Virus record (IMG/VR): IMGVR_UViG_3300028840_001346
Location: 1 to 44,085 of that record
Length of the DNA stretch: 44,085 nucleotides
Direction: 5' to 3' (one strand)
Source of the DNA: a virus
Shown: positions 1 to 6,987 of the stretch, piece after piece
Position numbering within the stretch: the stretch's first letter is position 1
How the letters are laid out: each line of letters starts with the position of its first letter
Notes under the pieces: model-generated
Told to the model about the DNA's origin: nothing
Database searches by the model: none
The model's input: the letters and a program-made list of their open reading frames with translations, nothing else
Made by a program: the position numbers and the translations under genes

Positions 1-144
1 AAACGCGAGGCATGGATGAGCGCTGCAATCCACGGCGACCACCTCGCCATCGAGCCCAGCGTGGTCCAAGCCATCCGTCACCAAGCTCGCCAGTGTGCTC
101 GGGAGGTCCTCCTTGGCCGGTGGTTCGTCATTCCCAACAAGCCG
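1..144. repeat. terminal direct repeat, left copy
   Basis: These 144 bases are identical to 43942-44085. The repeat lies wholly inside a reading frame that is complete only when the ends are joined, so it marks a circular or circularly permuted genome, or an assembly overlap, rather than a gene-free packaging terminus. The non-redundant unit is 43,941 bp. Confidence 0.95.
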
Positions 145-300
145 CGGTTGCACCTGGGGACGGACGGGGGAAGCGAAAATGACAGGCTCTGGCATCATGG
201 TGGGGACGGACTCCTTCTGGGTCGCCGCCGGCTCCGCTCGATGCATCAAGCACACCAACCCCACACCCACGCCGCAGACCAGCGCAAAAATCCGCTTCAT
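1..300 (-). CDS. exported or membrane-anchored hypothetical protein, N-terminal part (gene crosses the map ends)
   Basis: The ATG at 300 is preceded by GGAAGGAACC, a good ribosome site, and overlaps the TGA of the upstream gene as ATGA. The frame is open to base 1 and continues in frame from 43941 down to a stop at 43672, giving a 189-residue protein once the duplicate 144 bases are counted once. It begins MKRIFALVCGVGVGLVCLM, a positively charged start and hydrophobic segment typical of a signal peptide or anchor, followed by a Pro-rich stretch. The cysteine at residue 17 is not in a good lipobox. No family recognised. It follows another exported protein and may belong to an envelope or lysis-related group, but that is inference. 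Confidence 0.8.
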   Translation of the reverse strand, partial: MKRIFALVCGVGVGLVCLMHRAEPAATQKESVPTMMPEPVIFASPVRPQVQPRLVGNDEPPAKEDLPSTLASLVTDGLDHAGLDGEVVAVDCSAHPCLAF

Positions 301-644
301 GGTTCCTTCCTTTTGACATCATTGGTCCCACAGTAGAACCCGCGTCGCCGTCCTCCGACGTAGGTCACACGGTACGAGACCGACCGGTAACGCCCACGGG
401 GGACATCCTCTAGCCTGTCCCAGCAATCCCAGACCCTATGATGACGGTCCACGATTCGATGGATGGGACGCGGATTGTGCAATGAGCCTCCCGAGTGTAG
501 CTCCCCGCCTTGGCCTATCCAGATTGCCGGAGGATCTCGCACCGCGCGGGCGGATGATGCAGCCATGACCGTCAGAAAAACGAGCCATCGCATGAGACTA
601 GTGGCAAGCGCCTCCGTGAATCGGCCGATACACTTGCTTGTCAT
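297..644 (-). CDS. small exported hypothetical protein
   Basis: 115 residues from the ATG at 644, which has AAGGA 8 nt upstream. An alternative ATG at 593 begins MRWLVFLTVMAASSARA, a near-ideal signal peptide with an A-R-A cleavage site, but its only GGAGG lies 17 nt away. The mature part is rich in Arg, His and Trp and has two cysteines (DCWD and FYCG) that could form a disulfide after export. The start at 644 overlaps the upstream gene by 47 nt. The stop overlaps the next start as ATGA, so the two exported proteins are probably translated together. Function unknown; an envelope-acting or superinfection-related role is possible but unsupported. Confidence 0.7.
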   Translation of the reverse strand: MTSKCIGRFTEALATSLMRWLVFLTVMAASSARAVRDPPAIWIGQGGELHSGGSLHNPRPIHRIVDRHHRVWDCWDRLEDVPRGRYRSVSYRVTYVGGRRRGFYCGTNDVKRKEP

Positions 645-1338
645 CGATAAATTCCTTTGTGATACCGTACGAGACTGTGGAGACCTCGCTCTCTCCGCCT
701 CCAACGCAAAGGCGTTCTAGATCAAAGTGATCCGGCGGCTCGCCGTCACGCGTCGGAACCTCCATCGTCGTTTCATTCTGGTCATGATCGATCAATACGC
801 ATTTCTGTTTACCGTAGACAGGCACCTTCGTCTGCGCTCTCGCCCTATCCTCCTCCGCTTTCGCCCCATCCCGCTTCGCCTGGCATTCGGAGCAAGTGCA
901 TTCTTCATCCGAGTCGCTCAATTCCTCGAAGAATGACGAGGCGATAGCAACGAACAGTTCAAGCCCGTCGCGAAAATTGTCCGAAAACTCCTCAAAACCC
1001 AATAGCAATGGGCTTTTCTTCGCCTCCTTGTCAAAGCGCTCATCTGCGGTCCAACCCGCTTTGGCCATAGCTCCAGATGCAAACTCAACCGCCGCATTAG
1101 CATCGCTGACGCACCCAATCATCGTGCCAACCGTGACGTTGATCAGGAAATCAGAATAGTCATCACGCTTCATTGCCCAAGGGCCACGATCAAGCTGATT
1201 CATGTGTTTTTCAACGGCAGACGCCGCAATAGTCGAAGCCACTGACACACGCCCAGACCATTTCTCTGGATCACGAATAAGCCTAGCGATACTCGAAATA
1301 TCACCCTCAAACCCATACAGCTTCGGCTTCAAATCCAT
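598..1338 (-). CDS. hypothetical protein with Cys cluster
   Basis: 246 residues. The ATG at 1338 follows GAGGGGAAGTG, so it is preferred to the GTG one codon upstream. The N-terminal 140 residues look helical and globular. A very acidic stretch (ELSDSDEECTCSECQ) then carries a C-x-C-x2-C group that could bind a metal with a distant ligand. Lys/Arg/Glu-rich helix follows. No relative recognised. It is the first of several small accessory proteins downstream of the coiled-coil genes. Confidence 0.7.
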   Translation of the reverse strand: MDLKPKLYGFEGDISSIARLIRDPEKWSGRVSVASTIAASAVEKHMNQLDRGPWAMKRDDYSDFLINVTVGTMIGCVSDANAAVEFASGAMAKAGWTADERFDKEAKKSPLLLGFEEFSDNFRDGLELFVAIASSFFEELSDSDEECTCSECQAKRDGAKAEEDRARAQTKVPVYGKQKCVLIDHDQNETTMEVPTRDGEPPDHFDLERLCVGGGESEVSTVSYGITKEFIDDKQVYRPIHGGACH

Positions 1339-1409
1339 CACTTCCCCTCTTTAGGCCGCCAGCCGGCCACAGAACCCCGAAACCAAAAACTACCGGCTGA
1401 CGGCGCGAT

Positions 1410-1709
1410 TCATAACGCCTCAACGGCTTCAATTTCTGCGATGGCCTGGTCATCGAGACGCTTCTCGATAGTCTCTAGCCGCTCTCTGATATTGCACATA
1501 GCCTCGTGATGGCTATCCATCCGGCCTCTTAGTATCACATCAAGATCATCAACCCTACGGCTTAGCCGCTCCTCAATCGAATCTGTACGGAACAGGACGG
1601 TTTCAATTTTTCGCGAGTTCTCCCGAACCCGGTCCAGTGTCTTCTCTAGTGCCGTGTTGACCTTGTCCAGGAGATGCGCCAGCTTGCAAATGACAATTTC
1701 TAGGTCCAT
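1410..1709 (-). CDS. coiled-coil hypothetical protein
   Basis: 99 residues starting MDLEIVICKLAHLLDKV. Heptad-like spacing of Leu/Ile/Val with many Glu, Arg and Asp runs through most of the chain (for example LDRVRENSRKIETVL and IRERLETIEKRLDD), so it is almost certainly a long coiled coil. The ATG follows the stop of the small membrane protein by 1 nt, so they are probably coupled. Such pairs of a small membrane protein and a coiled coil occur in phage lysis and superinfection genes, but the role here is a guess. Confidence 0.7.
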   Translation of the reverse strand: MDLEIVICKLAHLLDKVNTALEKTLDRVRENSRKIETVLFRTDSIEERLSRRVDDLDVILRGRMDSHHEAMCNIRERLETIEKRLDDQAIAEIEAVEAL

Positions 1710-1710
1710 T

Positions 1711-1821
1711 TCAATCCAAAATCAACGCATAGAGCGCAGCCCAATAGATTCCTATTGCCACGACAAAAAAAGCCGTTCTGTCCGCCAAACATAACAGCTG
1801 ATATTCAGCCGACCCTACCAT
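1711..1821 (-). CDS. 36-residue single-span membrane protein
   Basis: The ATG at 1821 is preceded by GGAGGCCG, a strong site at short spacing, and sits inside the last codons of the upstream gene. The protein is MVGSAEYQLLCLAD, then a hydrophobic segment (FFVVAIGIYWAALYALI) that reaches the C-terminus: one membrane helix. Very small single-span proteins in phages act as holin partners, antiholins or membrane anchors. No homologue recognised. Confidence 0.6.
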   Translation of the reverse strand: MVGSAEYQLLCLADRTAFFVVAIGIYWAALYALILD

Positions 1822-2113
1822 CGGCCTCCGCTTCCATCTCCTTGCACCTACGCTCTGCGGCCTTCGCCCGAGCCTCCGCCTCCTCGGCATAAGCAAGGCA
1901 AGCACCAGCCCTCGCCGATGCGTTCTCTACCCAGATTTTCGCATATGCCTCTCGCTCAAATGCCACACCAATGGCTTCGGTTCCCTTACACAAAGCATCA
2001 GAGGCATCACGGAAGGCACAAGCAGCAGCCTCAGCCGCTTGGTGCGCAAGTGACGCGTGGTCTCGGTAAGATTCGGCCTCAGCCTTCGCGATAGCAATGG
2101 CTTCGTCTGTCAT
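1805..2113 (-). CDS. Ala/Glu-rich helical hypothetical protein
   Basis: 102 residues starting MTDEAIAIAKAEAES. Nearly the whole chain is Ala, Glu, Arg and Lys with a regular hydrophobic pattern, predicting one long amphipathic helix or coiled coil. Start ATG at 2113, 3 nt after the upstream stop, in a tight series of small genes. No function can be assigned. Confidence 0.65.
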   Translation of the reverse strand: MTDEAIAIAKAEAESYRDHASLAHQAAEAAACAFRDASDALCKGTEAIGVAFEREAYAKIWVENASARAGACLAYAEEAEARAKAAERRCKEMEAEADGRVG

Positions 2114-2115
2114 GC

Positions 2116-2388
2116 CTATGCGCTTTCCTTCCCATACACTGGCCCATTTGGCCGATTATATTCGCCAGCAAGCCAGCCCGGATCGCGTTCCTCCGCGCAG
2201 TCTGGACACATGCTCCAAGCCTTGCCGTCTTTGGGCATAATCACCCAATCGCCAACCCATCGGCCAACGCCCACCCCAGGCTTTGGGTTTGAGAGATACG
2301 GCAGAGCGTGATCTGGCAGTAGCTGCGGTTTCCTTGGCTCGCCACACCAGCCGCAGTAGAACAGCCGCTTCTGGTCCACTTCGTTCAT
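2116..2388 (-). CDS. small zinc-ribbon protein
   Basis: 90 residues. The ATG at 2388 has GGAGGAGG 5 nt upstream, so the longer in-frame start at 2409 is rejected. Two CxxC knuckles, CGWC near residue 12 and CPDC near residue 62, are separated by about 50 residues and fit a zinc ribbon. Such small zinc proteins are common in phage early regions and may bind nucleic acid or a host protein. A palindrome resembling the repressor operator lies just upstream (2407-2421), suggesting its own controlled promoter. Confidence 0.7.
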   Translation of the reverse strand: MNEVDQKRLFYCGWCGEPRKPQLLPDHALPYLSNPKPGVGVGRWVGDWVIMPKDGKAWSMCPDCAEERDPGWLAGEYNRPNGPVYGKESA

Positions 2389-2405
2389 TTCAGCCTCCTC
2401 CAATA

Positions 2406-2819
2406 TCATACGGTCCGTATAGTACCCTTGCGCAGCCGTTGCAAGCGCTTGAGTCCCAGTTTTTTGAGCTGCACCAATGCGTCATCGGCACCCTTGGCCA
2501 ACACCACGGCCCAGCCACACGAGACCATTCGCAACAACACCACACGCTGTTCATCGCTGATCACGCTACCTTTCTGGCGTTTCATCTCGATTGCGACGGG
2601 CCTACCATCCGGAAGCCGGTCCATCAAGACGAGGTCCGGAGCGCCTGCAAGCATCCCCTCGCGCTTGAGCTTGGCGAGCTGGCCAAACCGATTCCGGCCC
2701 CCAACAATGGCCCCGTTGGGGACCGAAAAGCATTCGACGCCAAATGCCCGCAGGGTCTCGACTAGGGCTTGCTGCTCCTTGGTTTCAAGCGGTGGCGGGG
2801 TCGCCTTTTTCCTCGGCAT
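2406..2819 (-). CDS. VRR-NUC domain nuclease
   Basis: 137 residues from the ATG at 2819, which overlaps the stop of the replication gene as TGATG. The VRR-NUC (PD-(D/E)XK) fold is recognised from PDLVLM (Asp62), IEMK (Glu78, Lys80) and Gln91 in DEQR, preceded by the SVPNGA and LKREGMLAGAPD segments usual in stand-alone phage members. These proteins act as structure-specific or Holliday-junction-like nucleases. Placement directly after replication genes fits resolution of replication or recombination intermediates. The exact substrate is not shown by the sequence. Confidence 0.88.
   Translation of the reverse strand: MPRKKATPPPLETKEQQALVETLRAFGVECFSVPNGAIVGGRNRFGQLAKLKREGMLAGAPDLVLMDRLPDGRPVAIEMKRQKGSVISDEQRVVLLRMVSCGWAVVLAKGADDALVQLKKLGLKRLQRLRKGTIRTV
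2407..2421 (-). promoter_or_regulatory. operator-like palindrome with probable minus-strand promoter
   Basis: CATACGGTCCGTATA shares the CATAC/GTAT arms of the sites at 8067, 10786 and 11518. On the minus strand it is followed directly by TATGAT, a good -10, about 20 nt before the strong ribosome site of the 2388 gene. The -35 is weak (CGCAAG at 16 nt). It lies at the end of the VRR-NUC gene. Confidence 0.5.
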
Positions 2820-3925
2820 CACATAGCCGCGACTTCGCGGAAACAAGCCATCCCCGCGGGGGGAATGGCCTCTATCCCGGAGGACGCTTTTTCAATCAGA
2901 GCCCTGACGTGCGCTTCGTTCCGCGCCACTTGCTCCGCGTCTGGCGCATTGACCGCAACACGTCGCGGCTGTCCTCGGTCCTCGCGAGCCTGGAGTAACT
3001 TGACAAGCGTGAAACCGCCGTTGCCCTTGCCAGTCGCCTCTCTCTCTACCACCGGGACAATGGCAGCCAGCTCGGCAGTCCCAATGGGACCACGCGCTAA
3101 CAGCTCATTCAATCTTTCCCTGTTTTTAGCATTATCGCACCCTTGAGTCCATCCCAAACTAGCCACCCAGGCCCGGTAGTCGGCCTCGCTCCGAACATCG
3201 GCCCCAGGTTGCCATGCCCTGGCCTCTGTGTTGGCCCGTGTGGCCTGTTTCGGCTCCCGGGTTGGCTTGGGTGCCTCCTGCGCCTCGTGGCTCACAGGGG
3301 CAACCTCAGTGACCGCGTGGGTGGTTTCAGTTGCGGGTGGTTGCTCGGCCGAGAGAGGAGTGGAAACCAAATCAGCAACAACAAGCTCATCCGCGCCGCG
3401 TTCGTCTACCAGGCGTTGGATGGTAGCTTGTTGTTTGTGATTTTCACTCCCGTATTGTTGTTCTGTTATCTGTGCATCTGGAGTCACACCCGTTGTCACG
3501 CCGTGACATTTGGCCGATTTTGCTCGCCACTTTCGTTGCCTCAGAGTGTCTTTTTCCCTGCGTTTATGGACCTCTTCGCTGCTTTGCTGCCAGTCGAGAT
3601 AGTCGTGGATGTGGTAGCCACCGGGTACCACTTCGAGGACGCCAGCGCGCCACAAACGATCCAGTATGGCGCCACTTGAGAGCAAGTTGCGGTTGAGCTT
3701 AGCTAGCGGACGGCGTCCGAGATACTCCCCAAGCAACTCCCTGAAGGGCTCCATGTTCGCCAGTTCAAGCGCCGCATTGCGCGTGACAAACCCATCCGTA
3801 AGCTCTCTACCGCAATATGTAATGAGCTTAAGCAAGACTTCGCGAGCTATCGGGTCTAGTGCTTTGATTTTAGGGTTTTCGAAGAATGACAGATCGAGGC
3901 GACAAAACAGTCTTGATGTTTTCAC
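2819..3925 (-). CDS. phage replication initiation protein (DnaD/replisome-organizer type)
   Basis: 368 residues from a GTG at 3925 with GGAG 8 nt upstream. The first 110 residues (RLDLSFFENPKI... then GGYHIHDYLDWQ) form the winged-helix domain typical of phage replisome organizers, followed by the basic segment RREKDTLRQRKWRAK seen at the same position in many relatives. A long low-complexity linker rich in Thr, Glu, Pro and Ala (about 150-245) leads to a C-terminal helical domain that may recruit the host helicase. Adjacent genes are a related small N-domain protein and a nuclease, which supports the call. Origin binding is known for the family and inferred here. Confidence 0.8.
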   Translation of the reverse strand: MKTSRLFCRLDLSFFENPKIKALDPIAREVLLKLITYCGRELTDGFVTRNAALELANMEPFRELLGEYLGRRPLAKLNRNLLSSGAILDRLWRAGVLEVVPGGYHIHDYLDWQQSSEEVHKRREKDTLRQRKWRAKSAKCHGVTTGVTPDAQITEQQYGSENHKQQATIQRLVDERGADELVVADLVSTPLSAEQPPATETTHAVTEVAPVSHEAQEAPKPTREPKQATRANTEARAWQPGADVRSEADYRAWVASLGWTQGCDNAKNRERLNELLARGPIGTAELAAIVPVVEREATGKGNGGFTLVKLLQAREDRGQPRRVAVNAPDAEQVARNEAHVRALIEKASSGIEAIPPAGMACFREVAAM

Positions 3926-3926
3926 G

Positions 3927-4292
3927 CTAGTAGCTCCATTCCGTTTTATCGTCGCGATTCATGGGCTTCGGGTAAATGCTGGGATGCGGCCGGCCTTTCC
4001 AGTCGCAAAGCAGCAACTCGCCTTCCACACGGAGGAGGAGGCCCACCGTTTCGAGTCCCTCGACGAAGTACCCCGGAGGTCCAGACCACTGGGCCCAGCG
4101 CTCGATTTCCCAGTGCCGCATTCCGGTGAGATCACCGGTTGGCTTATGCTGATTGACTTGGGACCACAGGCAATGTAGATGGCCGACTGTCAGTGCTATG
4201 CTGCGCTTGATTTCCAATGCTAGCCGTTTGGTTAGCGGGTTTCCAGGCATATCGGCATAGCATTCGAACCATGGGCTGGATTTTGGGTCCAT
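3927..4292 (-). CDS. small replisome-organizer-like protein
   Basis: 121 residues from the ATG at 4292 with GAGAGG upstream. MDPKSSPWFECYADM, LALEIKRSIALTVGHLHCLW and the WAQWSGPPGYFVEGLE region match the N-terminal winged-helix part of phage replication initiators, in which a W-F/Y motif is followed by helices for DNA binding. It lacks the linker and C-terminal domain of its neighbour. It may be a paralogue that binds the same origin or a regulator of initiation. The frame is open upstream to 4454, but no convincing start or typical N-terminus lies there. Confidence 0.65.
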   Translation of the reverse strand: MDPKSSPWFECYADMPGNPLTKRLALEIKRSIALTVGHLHCLWSQVNQHKPTGDLTGMRHWEIERWAQWSGPPGYFVEGLETVGLLLRVEGELLLCDWKGRPHPSIYPKPMNRDDKTEWSY

Positions 4293-4713
4293 CGGGCAAA
4301 ACCTCTCACGTTTGTGCAATTTGGGGTTGCGATTGTTGGGGTGACGTGTGATGACAAACTCCTTCGTTGTTTGCGATTCCCTCAGGGTGGCCAAGCCCGG
4401 AATCCAAAGTTCAGTTCGGTTGCTGCTTTCCCGAGACCCATCTCGGGGAAGCACAGCCTCGTCTTGGCGGGGGGCAGCCTAGCTAGACCCCAAGGTCGAT
4501 GCAAGGCTCAAGTTGGTCAGAATCGGGTGTTCGGGATCTCGGATTTTGGGCCTTGAATCAGGCCCGGTGGTCGGCTATCAATCTGGTGTGGCTCTTTGGT
4601 TGGAGGCACGTACGTTCTAGGTGGCTTCGGTCACAACCCCGGCTGCATCTCTGCTTTAGCCTGTTGGGATGCAGCTATGTCCAGCGCTCAATGGGTAATC
4701 CCCTCAGTCCACA
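4293..4713. other. non-coding gap beside replication genes (candidate origin)
   Basis: No credible gene on either strand over 420 bp, the longest empty stretch of the early region. It contains an 8-bp inverted repeat (GCTGCATC 4642-4649 and GATGCAGC 4668-4675), a 6-bp one (GGGCCT 4548-4553 and AGGCCC 4560-4565), a CTAGCTAG palindrome and a possible minus-strand promoter. Position next to two initiator-like genes suggests an origin, but no clear iterons were found. Confidence 0.4.
4469..4504 (-). promoter_or_regulatory. possible promoter for replication genes
   Basis: On the minus strand TTGCAT (4504-4499) is separated by 17 nt from TAGGCT (4481-4476). A transcript would start near 4469, about 175 nt before the 4292 start. 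Matches to consensus are moderate and there is no operator palindrome. Confidence 0.3.
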
Positions 4714-5133
4714 TCAGATCGGCCTCGTTTCGCCCGTCTCCGGATTCAGCAGCATGCCAAAGCCGGCCGAACCACCACAGACATCGAGCCACCATTCGTA
4801 GGTCTGGGTCATGCCACCAAAGGCGCTGACCTTGTTGTCTGCGCACCACCGAGCAACCTCCTCGGGGGTTTCCATGACCGGTGAAATCGGCGTACCCTCC
4901 GATGTCGTTTGGTACATCTGGAAATGGGTCCGCTGATCACTAGGGACGTCAAGGAGCATATGCGTCTCGGAACTCGGCCGTGGTCCAACGTCATCCTCGC
5001 CATATTCTGCAACGTCTCTCTGCCATTCATCTATGGTATACCCAGGCCAGCCGTTGAGCAGAGGTTCGAATCTACCGTTTTCGTTTTTCGGATGTTTCCA
5101 GTCCTTCGGCACCCTGCGCATTTCACGACTCAT
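4714..5133 (-). CDS. conserved phage hypothetical protein
   Basis: 139 residues from the ATG at 5133 with GAGGAG upstream, overlapping the end of the upstream gene by 11 nt. The opening MSREMRRVPKDWKHP and the aromatic-rich middle are familiar from small proteins next to recombination genes in many phages. No catalytic motif can be seen. WCADNKVSAFGG and ETYEWW-like segments suggest a compact alpha/beta fold. Function unknown. It is the last gene of the recombination block before the non-coding gap. Confidence 0.7.
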   Translation of the reverse strand: MSREMRRVPKDWKHPKNENGRFEPLLNGWPGYTIDEWQRDVAEYGEDDVGPRPSSETHMLLDVPSDQRTHFQMYQTTSEGTPISPVMETPEEVARWCADNKVSAFGGMTQTYEWWLDVCGGSAGFGMLLNPETGETRPI

Positions 5134-6139
5134 CGCTTTTCTCCTCGAACAACTTGGCCTCAGCCGCAGCCTGGGCTGCATCCTCTTTAGATTCGGTCTC
5201 TTCTAGGACTTCCTCGACCACCTCCGCGGCCGGGCCTCCCGGGAGGTGTTTCACCCACGGGTCTTCCTCTGGCTCGGGCTCTGGCTCGGGCTCTGGCTTG
5301 GGACTTGGCCTCTGGGGCTCCGGCTTGGGCGTCTGAGCGGGTGCTCTGCGAAACCCGAATTGCTGAGTGCCTGGCTTGAGCGGAGCTGGGAACGCTTCGT
5401 CAAGGGTGAGCTGGCCTTCACTGAGGGCCGTATAGATTCCTTGCAGCGTGTTGATTTCAGCGATGCCCATATCCTCGACGCCGTGGACATCCAGCAATGC
5501 AAAAATCCGGCTCTCATCCACACCAAGACGAACGTAACGGCTGACCCAGTCTCGCCGGTTTTTGTCGATTCCACCGTTGCCCGTGGCCGCAATTTTTTTG
5601 CAATCCTCCGTTATCGGGTCAACAAAGCATCGAGGGACAACCCGAAAAATCGCATTGCGCAGGGCAATGGAACAAGCCGCGTTGCCTGTCGAGACGATCA
5701 CATGGTCTTTGTATCGCTTGCCATACTTGTCGACAATCTGCCTGGCGTTCTCGCAACTGATCAATACGTTGCGCTGCATGTCCCAGCAAGTGGCCTGGGC
5801 AGTTATAAGCCGATCACCTATGCTCGTGATTCTCGTCTCACAGCGCAGGTTCCCCCATGTACCGGCCACGATTTCGGCGAGCCGTATGCTTGGCCCTTCG
5901 ATGTCCTGACCACCCCGAGGAAGGACGTAGAAGCACGACTGCGCAATCTCTGGAGTCGCCAGAGCTAGCGTACGGGCTTCTTGCCCAAAACGCGATATCC
6001 TCCGCGGAAATCTTTTTGCAGTGGTCACCTGCATATCGACTTCGGATGACACGATTTGCTGTAAGGCCGTTTCCTTCTTTGGTTTGTCCGGCTCTATCAC
6101 CTCGGCCTCTATTGGCCTGTCTTTGTTGTCCTGATTCAT
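5123..6139 (-). CDS. probable phage recombination / ssDNA-annealing-type protein
   Basis: 338 residues, ATG at 6139 with AAGGGGACACC upstream. The core (about residues 35-215) contains RFPRRISRF, CFYVLPRGG, EGPSIRLAEIVAGTWGN and GNAACSIALRNAIFRVVP, a pattern I know from a conserved phage family usually found beside a nuclease and an SMC-like ATPase. By position it would anneal or protect single strands in recombination. The biochemical assignment is inference and the exact superfamily is unsure. The C-terminal third is a disordered linker with Pro/Lys/Glu repeats (EPEPEPEPEE, encoded by a short tandem repeat) ending in an acidic tail, as in single-strand DNA partners that recruit other proteins. 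Confidence 0.6.
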   Translation of the reverse strand: MNQDNKDRPIEAEVIEPDKPKKETALQQIVSSEVDMQVTTAKRFPRRISRFGQEARTLALATPEIAQSCFYVLPRGGQDIEGPSIRLAEIVAGTWGNLRCETRITSIGDRLITAQATCWDMQRNVLISCENARQIVDKYGKRYKDHVIVSTGNAACSIALRNAIFRVVPRCFVDPITEDCKKIAATGNGGIDKNRRDWVSRYVRLGVDESRIFALLDVHGVEDMGIAEINTLQGIYTALSEGQLTLDEAFPAPLKPGTQQFGFRRAPAQTPKPEPQRPSPKPEPEPEPEPEEDPWVKHLPGGPAAEVVEEVLEETESKEDAAQAAAEAKLFEEKSDES

Positions 6140-6173
6140 GGTGTCCCCTTGGTTGGATCGTTGGTTGCCTCAG

Positions 6174-6479
6174 CTAGCCCAAGTGACCGCGCTCCTTCAA
6201 ATAGCGGTACAATTCCCATTCAACATGGTTCCCAATATGCTTCAGCACAGCAGCTCTGTCCCTTGCAAATCCGATGGTGGCCCGGGTGACTCTTATCATG
6301 ACACAGATCTCTGGCAAGTGACTATCCGGCTCGATATCGACCGATGGGGCCCATTTTTTCAAGGTCCTCACACGGTGCTGCAATTCAGCACGTTCTTCTC
6401 TCATCGCACAGGCAAAAGCGCACCATTCACGCCAGCTCTTTGGCGGCTCCGGGATGCGCAGGAACTGCTCATCGCTCAT
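6174..6479 (-). CDS. hypothetical protein
   Basis: 101 residues, starting MSDEQFLRIPEPPKSWREW. The ATG at 6479 overlaps the previous stop as ATGA and GAGGAT lies upstream. Largely helical and basic, with no motif recognised. It is one of three coupled small genes between the nuclease and the annealing-type protein, so it may be an accessory of that block. Confidence 0.65.
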   Translation of the reverse strand: MSDEQFLRIPEPPKSWREWCAFACAMREERAELQHRVRTLKKWAPSVDIEPDSHLPEICVMIRVTRATIGFARDRAAVLKHIGNHVEWELYRYLKERGHLG

Positions 6480-6784
6480 GGTACATCCTCACATACGTTG
6501 ACCGTCCCATCAATTTTTCGCGGCCATTGGAGCCATACATAAACAGATTCTCCTGAAACGTAGTAGCAAGTCTCGCAGTCCCATATCGACTCAAAGAATC
6601 GGAAGTCCGGAATCGCTCGAAGCACGATCTTGTAGCCATCGAAAACAAAGCATTGCCGGGCCAAGAAGTCCCCCAGACCATCCATGATGTGCATGGCATC
6701 CTTTGCAGAGATGGCCTTGGCATGTTGAATCAGCCTCTGATATTCGCCTGCGTGGGTGCATTCAAAAGCATACTTGAATCTCAT
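6476..6784 (-). CDS. hypothetical protein
   Basis: 102 residues starting MRFKYAFECTHAGEYQRLIQ. Start and stop both overlap neighbours as ATGA. Four cysteines, including CETC near residue 70, but no paired knuckle clear enough for a zinc ribbon. Many aromatic residues suggest a small alpha/beta fold. Function unknown. Confidence 0.65.
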   Translation of the reverse strand: MRFKYAFECTHAGEYQRLIQHAKAISAKDAMHIMDGLGDFLARQCFVFDGYKIVLRAIPDFRFFESIWDCETCYYVSGESVYVWLQWPRKIDGTVNVCEDVP

Positions 6785-6987
6785 GGCGTCCCCATTTGTT
6801 CCGGAGCAAAGTCATCGCTCGCTAGCTCGTACCACGTCTCGTGAGCATTCCCGCATATTCGGAAATGCTTTCCTGGTCTCACTGGAGTCTTGACATATCT
6901 TTCGTTCCTGCAATCGACGCGCCATTGAGCCAGCGCCTCAAGCCATTCCACGACATCTGGATGGTCTTCGGTGTAGCGCCTTGTCAT
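6781..6987 (-). CDS. hypothetical protein
   Basis: 68 residues starting MTRRYTEDHPDVVEWLEAL. The ATG at 6987 overlaps the nuclease stop as ATGA, and AAGGGACGCC precedes it. No motif recognised. Translationally coupled to the nuclease. Confidence 0.65.
   Translation of the reverse strand: MTRRYTEDHPDVVEWLEALAQWRVDCRNERYVKTPVRPGKHFRICGNAHETWYELASDDFAPEQMGTP

Noticed and set aside
1-144. True physical terminal repeat of a linear genome
   Set aside because: The repeat interrupts a gene that is whole only in the joined form, and no packaging-site features were seen; cannot be fully excluded without read data.
1-300. Lipoprotein signal for the end-spanning gene
   Set aside because: The cysteine in GLVC lacks the small residues expected at -1 and -3 for a lipobox, so a plain signal peptide or anchor is preferred.
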